From CAYMPH01 sp964392365 (GTDB lineage Bacteria > Spirochaetota > UBA4802 > UBA5550): a DNA stretch of 64,000 nucleotides. The notes below the pieces were generated by a model, which had not been told where the DNA came from, searched no databases, and was given only the letters and a program-made list of their open reading frames with translations. This document shows positions 59,655-64,000 of this stretch, piece by piece; the stretch's first letter is position 1, and each line of letters starts with the position of its first letter. Both the position numbers and the translations under genes were made by a program. Location of the stretch: NCBI GenBank assembly GCA_964392365.1, contig CAYMPH010000005.1, forward strand, positions 207,423-271,422, written 5' to 3'.

Positions 59655-60545
59655 TTAGATCACTCCCTTGAGTATAAGGTAATAATAAAATATAGGCATT
59701 GAAAAAATCAGCGCATCGAATGTATCCCACATTCCGCCATGCCCTGGAATCATTGTTCCGGAATCTTTTTTCCCGCCATCTCTTTTAAACAGTGATTCTG
59801 AAAGATCTCCGATATTTGCTGCTATGCTGAAAAATATTCCAAGCACAACTGCTTCATCAAGAGTGAAAAGTTTTCTTCCAAAAAAAGAAGTATAAAACTG
59901 GTTTGTTACCAATACGCTTATTATAGTAAAAAGCAACCCGGAAAAATATCCTTCCCAGGTTTTATTCGGTGATACAATGTAATCTGTTTTATGTTTTCCA
60001 AAAAACATACCTCCGAAATAAGCAAATGTATCATTGCTCATAATCAGAATATTAAGCATTAAAATATAAAAAACACCGTCATTCAATGATTTTAATAAAA
60101 TTATATGCGAAAATGGAAAAACAATAATTAGGAGCCCTGCAACTGTTACGCTTATTGAGTAAGCGCTTCCTTTAACCGGCCTTTGCGTTAACTGATAAAC
60201 CTGCAAGAAGAACAGTATAATAACGAATAAAAACATTATAGCTTTAGCATCAAAGACTTCTACATACTTTGTATATCCGTAAATTTTTCCAAACGCGAAA
60301 AAATACATAATCAGATTTATTATAAATCCGAATGCCATTCCGAACCATACAGCAGCAACTCCTCCTTCCGGAGATCTATCTGTAATTTTATAAAATTCAT
60401 ATAATGCAGCAAGTGATATAAAGGTCGATATTATAAAAATTGGTATCCCGTAAAACTGATCCGTAACTATTGCTGCAAAATAAACCGGCAGCCCGATAAG
60501 AGCGCTTGCAATTCTTTTTAGAGTCTGTTTTCCTTTATCGCTCAT
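59655..60545 (-). CDS. cdsA: Phosphatidate cytidylyltransferase
   Basis: 296 residues with eight or so membrane helices. Makes CDP-diacylglycerol. The C-terminal signature is SLFKRDGGKKDSGTMIPGHGGMWDTFDAL, preceded by NDTFAYFGGMFFGKHK and SPNKTWEG. Overlaps the uppS stop by 4 bases. Confidence 0.93.
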   Translation of the reverse strand: MSDKGKQTLKRIASALIGLPVYFAAIVTDQFYGIPIFIISTFISLAALYEFYKITDRSPEGGVAAVWFGMAFGFIINLIMYFFAFGKIYGYTKYVEVFDAKAIMFLFVIILFFLQVYQLTQRPVKGSAYSISVTVAGLLIIVFPFSHIILLKSLNDGVFYILMLNILIMSNDTFAYFGGMFFGKHKTDYIVSPNKTWEGYFSGLLFTIISVLVTNQFYTSFFGRKLFTLDEAVVLGIFFSIAANIGDLSESLFKRDGGKKDSGTMIPGHGGMWDTFDALIFSMPIFYYYLILKGVI

Positions 60546-61258
60546 AAGCCGCCGAATCTCCTTTCCCTCTGTTGATAGATATAAACTGCTTCATAAAGAT
60601 GTTCAGGCTTATAATCAGGCCATAGCACTTCTGTAAAATACAGTTCAGCGTATGCTATCTGCCAGAGAAGATAATTACTGATCCTGTATTCTCCGCTGGT
60701 TCTTATTAAAAGATCAACATCAGGCATGCCTGATGTATATAAAAACTTTTCAAGTTTTTTCTCGGTAATTTTCTCATTATTTTTTTTAACATCAACCCAG
60801 TCATTTACTGCTTTTAAAATTTCCTGTCTTGAACCATAGTTTATACATAAATTCAGCACTATCTTCTTATTTTTCTTTGTAGCCTCTATAGCTTCAGATA
60901 TGGTTTTTTTTGTCGATGAAGGCAGCCTGTCTGTTAATCCGGAATGTTTTACTCTGATGCCTTTTCTTATTATAGTTTCAAGTTTTCTTTTAAAAAAATC
61001 CTCCAGAAGATTCCACAGACCAATCACCTCAAGCCTTGGCCTGGACCAGTTCTCTGTTGAAAATGCATAAATGGAAACAACATCAATCCCGAGCTCAATT
61101 GCAGCATCCATAACAGGTTCGATAACATCCGTTCCCTGCCTGTGACCTTCCGATCTGGGCAATGATTTCTGTTTTGCCCATCTGCCGTTTCCGTCCATTA
61201 TAATTGCTACATGTTTCGGAATTCCGTTTTTATTGATTAAAGGTCTGTAATCCTTCAT
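60542..61258 (-). CDS. uppS: Undecaprenyl diphosphate synthase
   Basis: 238 residues. Makes the C55 lipid carrier for cell-wall synthesis. HVAIIMDGNGRWA (metal Asp), STENWSRP, LCINYGSRQEI and LLIRTSGEYRISNYLLWQIAYAELYF are all visible. It lies 146 bases after frr, with a dispersed repeat in the gap. Confidence 0.95.
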   Translation of the reverse strand: MKDYRPLINKNGIPKHVAIIMDGNGRWAKQKSLPRSEGHRQGTDVIEPVMDAAIELGIDVVSIYAFSTENWSRPRLEVIGLWNLLEDFFKRKLETIIRKGIRVKHSGLTDRLPSSTKKTISEAIEATKKNKKIVLNLCINYGSRQEILKAVNDWVDVKKNNEKITEKKLEKFLYTSGMPDVDLLIRTSGEYRISNYLLWQIAYAELYFTEVLWPDYKPEHLYEAVYIYQQRERRFGGL

Positions 61259-61301
61259 CCTGTTTTGAGAACCTCAAAAATTAATTTTTCACCCCCGCTA
61301 A

Positions 61302-61323
61302 CTCCCCCTTAGTCAAGGGGGAG
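61302..61323. repeat. CTCCCCCTT/AAGGGGGAG dispersed repeat hairpin
   Basis: CTCCCCCTT, loop AGTC, AAGGGGGAG between frr and uppS. The same kind of sequence is seen at 215-251 and 36552-36640. It has no T-run on the minus strand. Could act as an mRNA processing hairpin within the operon. Confidence 0.6.
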
Positions 61324-61404
61324 AATTGAAGAGAGGGTTAAAACTAATTTTACTTATATCGTGATCACAAGGAAATGTCCATAAAATGATTTATTGATAT
61401 TTCC

Positions 61405-61962
61405 TTATATGTGTAATATCTCTTTTTCTTTATTGTCTGTCATTTTCTGAATATCTTCGATATGCTTATCTGTCAGTTTCTGAATTCTGTCTAATCCGGA
61501 TTTTGAATCATCTTCAGAAATTTCCTTTTCTTTTTCAAGTTCCTTAACCATATCATTTCCGTCTCTTCTTATGTTCCTAACTGCAACTTTTGCTTCTTCA
61601 GCTTTTGTCTTGGCATGCTTAACATATTCTTTACGTCTTTCTTCAGTAAGATCAGGAATCTGTATTCTGATAAGATTGCCGTCGTTTGACGGATTCACAG
61701 AAAGATCCGATTTCAGAATAGATTTTTCTATATTTCCAAGATTTCCTTTATCCCATGGCTGTATTACCACGAGACGCGGTTCAGGGCAGGAAATTGTTGC
61801 AACCTGATTAAGAGGCATCTGTGATCCGTAGACCTCAACCCTGATACCTTCAAACATGGCAGGATTAGCCCTGCCTGTTCTTATCGTAGCAAAAACACCC
61901 TGTAGATTTGAATGTGTTTTTTTCATTCTGTCTTCAACATCTGCAATAATGTCGTTCAGCAT
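61405..61962 (-). CDS. frr: Ribosome recycling factor
   Basis: 185 residues, the usual length. Splits the ribosome after termination with EF-G. MKKTHSNLQGVFATIRTGRANPAMFEGIRVE, QPWDKGNLGNIEKSI and LTEERRKEYVKHAK are conserved. Eleven bases after pyrH in the standard operon. Confidence 0.96.
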   Translation of the reverse strand: MLNDIIADVEDRMKKTHSNLQGVFATIRTGRANPAMFEGIRVEVYGSQMPLNQVATISCPEPRLVVIQPWDKGNLGNIEKSILKSDLSVNPSNDGNLIRIQIPDLTEERRKEYVKHAKTKAEEAKVAVRNIRRDGNDMVKELEKEKEISEDDSKSGLDRIQKLTDKHIEDIQKMTDNKEKEILHI

Positions 61963-61973
61963 AAACTACTCCT

Positions 61974-62690
61974 TCAATTAATAAATGTTCCGACTTTATC
62001 GCCGAGAACTATTCTTTTGAGGGAACCTCTGTTAAAAAGATTAAATACCAAAATAGGAAGACTGTGTTCCATACATAGAGAAATTGCAGTTAAATCCATT
62101 ATCCTCAGATTTTTAGATAAAATATCTTTATATGAAACTATATCATATCTTTCTGCGGATGGATTTTTTTCCGGGTCAGATGAGTAAACTCCATCAACCC
62201 GTGTAGCCTTGACAAGTATGTCCGCCTGAAGCTCCACTGCTCTGAGGCTCGCTGCTGTATCTGTAGTAAAGAAAGGATGGCCTGTTCCGGCAGCTGCTAT
62301 AACCACATCACCCTTTGAAAGATAATTTCTTGCTTTATCAATAATATAAGGCTCTGCAACTTTCTTCATTTCAATTGCTGAAAGCACCCTTGCCTTTACT
62401 CCGATTTTCTCAAGTGAATTTTTCAACGCTATTGAGTTCATAACTGTTGCAAGCATTCCCATGTAATCGCCGGAAGCCCTGTCTATGCCCATTTTTTCGC
62501 CGAAAGATCCTCTAAAAAAATTTCCGGCTCCGATAACAATAGCTATTTCCGCTCCCAGGTCAAGAATTTCTTTAATTTCAGATGAAATCCCGTTAAGAAT
62601 ATCCGGAACTATACCATGCTTTTCATCGCCGGAAAGAGCCTCTCCGCTGAGTTTCAGAAGTATCCTCTTATATTTCAGATCGGAACTCAT
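61974..62690 (-). CDS. pyrH: UMP kinase
   Basis: 238 residues. Hexameric UMP kinase. KLSGEALSGDEKHGI, VIGAGNFFRGSFG, AAGTGHPFFTTDTAASLRA and VDGVYSSDPEKNP are conserved. The start shares the TAATG with the tsf stop, so translation is coupled. Confidence 0.95.
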   Translation of the reverse strand: MSSDLKYKRILLKLSGEALSGDEKHGIVPDILNGISSEIKEILDLGAEIAIVIGAGNFFRGSFGEKMGIDRASGDYMGMLATVMNSIALKNSLEKIGVKARVLSAIEMKKVAEPYIIDKARNYLSKGDVVIAAAGTGHPFFTTDTAASLRAVELQADILVKATRVDGVYSSDPEKNPSAERYDIVSYKDILSKNLRIMDLTAISLCMEHSLPILVFNLFNRGSLKRIVLGDKVGTFIN

Positions 62691-63286
62691 TAAGCCCCGA
62701 TCTGAAATCTTACGAATCTGCCGACCTCGATATTCTCCCCGTAGGTTGCAATTTTTTCTTTTATAATATCTTTAATTTTAATATTTGTATCCTTGATGAA
62801 AGCCTGCTCAAGAAGACAAACGTCTTCGTAAAATTTATTTACTTTGCCATCGATTATTTTATCAATAACATTCGCAGGTTTGCCTGAATCCTTCATCTGT
62901 TCCTTATAAATCTCTCTTTCTTTTTCAACAATTTCAGCAGGAACATTTTCAATTGAAATATATAGAGGATTTGATGCTGCAATCTGCATTGCAATATCCT
63001 TTGCAAGTGCATGGAAATCCTCATTTTTTGCAACGAAGTCGGTATTTGCTCTTAATTCAAGCAATACACCGATTTTATTATTGCTGTGTATATATGAGGC
63101 AACTATGCCTTCTGTAGCAGCTCTTTCCATTTTCTTATTGGCAGCTGCAAGACCTTTTGCTCTGAGAAGTTCTACTGATTTTTCCATATCGCCGCTGCAT
63201 TCTATCAGGGCTTTTTTACAATCAAGCATTCCAGCCTGAGTTTTTTCTCTTAACTCTTTTATTAATTCAGATGATATTTCAGCCAC
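62690..63286 (-). CDS. tsf: Elongation factor Ts
   Basis: 198 residues, the short form found in spirochaetes and many other phyla (E. coli has 283). Exchange factor for EF-Tu. IKELREKTQAGMLDCKKAL and LELRANTDFVAKNEDF are the two signatures. Follows rpsB by 23 bases, AAGGAG ribosome-binding site. Confidence 0.95.
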   Translation of the reverse strand: MAEISSELIKELREKTQAGMLDCKKALIECSGDMEKSVELLRAKGLAAANKKMERAATEGIVASYIHSNNKIGVLLELRANTDFVAKNEDFHALAKDIAMQIAASNPLYISIENVPAEIVEKEREIYKEQMKDSGKPANVIDKIIDGKVNKFYEDVCLLEQAFIKDTNIKIKDIIKEKIATYGENIEVGRFVRFQIGA

Positions 63287-63309
63287 AGTTATTCTCCTTA
63301 AGTATTATT

Positions 63310-64000
63310 TTACCAGGTTTTTCTTGGTTCTTTTTTTTCAGCAGCAACATCTTCAAATTCGGTTTCATCAACTGCATCAGCAACAGCAGCACTTGCAACT
63401 ATCTCCTCAGGAGTAACAGCATCTGCTGCTGACTCAGCATCGATAAGTTCTGCTCCGCTTTGTCCGCCGGACTGACCGTCAATAATAGCTCTGGCCATAA
63501 CATCAAGAAAAAGCGCTATTGCTCTTATTGCATCATCATTACCTGGTATTGGAAAATCTATTTCATCAGGATTGCAGTTTGTATCAACAACCGCAAAAAT
63601 AGGAATCCCGAGAGTTTTTGCTTCCTTCACAGCTATGGTTTCTCTTTTCGGATCTATTATAAACAATGCATCCGGAAGTTTTTTCATGTTTTTAATGCCG
63701 GAAAGAATTTTATTTTTCTTTTCAAGTTCCCTTGTAAGATCAAGTCTTTCCTTTTTTGTTTCAGCTTCCCAGTTGTCAGTCTCCTGCATTTTATCAAGAT
63801 CCTTTAATCTGGAAATTGATTTACCAACAGTCTGGAAATTTGTAAGAAGACCGCCAAGCCATCTGTCTGAAATATAAAACATTCCGCATTTTTCAGCGTG
63901 CTCAACAATTGCTCCCTGAGCCTGTTTCTTTGTTCCGACAAATAAAACTTTTCCGCCTTTTTCTGAAACTTCTTTCATTGCCTGATAAGCAATTTTGATC
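63310..64000 (-). CDS. rpsB: 30S ribosomal protein S2 (5' end outside the window)
   Basis: The reading frame is open to the window end, and the residues before the first Met (IKIAYQAMKEV) belong to S2, so the true start lies beyond 64000. Visible marks: GGKVLFVGTKKQAQ, YISDRWLGGLLTNFQTV and DALFIIDPKRETIAVKEAKTLGIPIFAVVDTNCNPDEIDFPIPGNDDAI. The C-terminal ~50 residues are an Ala/Glu-rich extension (VASAAVADAVDETEFED) that is longer than usual. First visible gene of the rpsB-tsf-pyrH-frr operon. Confidence 0.95.
   Translation of the reverse strand, partial: IKIAYQAMKEVSEKGGKVLFVGTKKQAQGAIVEHAEKCGMFYISDRWLGGLLTNFQTVGKSISRLKDLDKMQETDNWEAETKKERLDLTRELEKKNKILSGIKNMKKLPDALFIIDPKRETIAVKEAKTLGIPIFAVVDTNCNPDEIDFPIPGNDDAIRAIALFLDVMARAIIDGQSGGQSGAELIDAESAADAVTPEEIVASAAVADAVDETEFEDVAAEKKEPRKTW

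Noticed and set aside
1..64000. tRNA, rRNA, CRISPR arrays, prophage or complete insertion sequences
   Set aside because: Scanning by eye for T-arm sequences, regular repeats with spacers and transposase motifs gave nothing; short tRNAs could still have been missed.

Overview
This AT-rich window (roughly one third G+C by eye) most likely comes from a spirochaete (phylum Spirochaetota) with a flexible, partly anaerobic metabolism. The best evidence is the gene at 39194-40942. Its N-terminal domain carries blocks (FVNYTG, YYNAFYRGNIEYL, NAGMS..YEWPGKSKIVIPL) that I recognise from the P83/100 antigen family of Borrelia and Treponema, followed by a Lys/Glu-rich coiled coil. A PilZ-like protein that may be a DUF1577 member (a Leptospira family) and lipoproteins with relaxed lipoboxes fit this. 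No tRNA, rRNA, CRISPR array, prophage or complete insertion sequence was seen.

Layout. 429-8911 holds leucine biosynthesis (leuB and, on the other strand, leuA), an M20 peptidase, thioredoxin, two paralogous outer-membrane barrels and a phenylacetate-CoA-ligase/ACT pair. The leuA leader encodes a leucine-rich 24-residue peptide followed by three mutually exclusive RNA pairings that end in a terminator, which is a classical transcription attenuator. 9179-14161 has assorted genes, including a large orphan histidine kinase. 14553-21371 is a liv-type ABC transporter operon (livG, livF, long-chain acyl-CoA synthetase, binding protein, livM, livH), followed by a sodium:alanine symporter. 25091-30558 is a five-gene extracytoplasmic redox cluster: DUF6599, a Tat-exported DUF362 protein, a NapH-NapG fusion polyferredoxin, a Tat lipoprotein aldo/keto reductase with a C-terminal Cys motif, and a pentapeptide-repeat lipoprotein.

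30591-49083 is a mosaic: LysE exporter, PAP2 phosphatase, B12 radical-SAM enzyme, a SahR-like regulator with ahcY under a palindromic operator, P83/100, a HEAT-repeat protein, a DUF985 cupin with a coupled 36-residue membrane peptide, a TetR regulator, an acyltransferase, and the NrfH/NrfA nitrite reductase. 49253-55365 holds murB and an nrdD-nrdG-DUF2179-hisD operon. Here class III ribonucleotide reductase is split: the 677-residue catalytic chain lacks the glycyl-radical motif, which sits in a separate 56-residue ORF between nrdD and nrdG. 55449-64000 has a FecR-domain lipoprotein and then the conserved rpsB-tsf-pyrH-frr-uppS-cdsA-dxr-rseP block; rpsB runs off the window.

The most interesting items are the split NrdD, the leu attenuator, the redox cluster at 25-30.5 kb, the SahR-like operator, and an inverted repeat flanking the nrdD promoter whose core recurs upstream of the 36-residue peptide. 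All functional calls come from reading sequence motifs; no database search was run.
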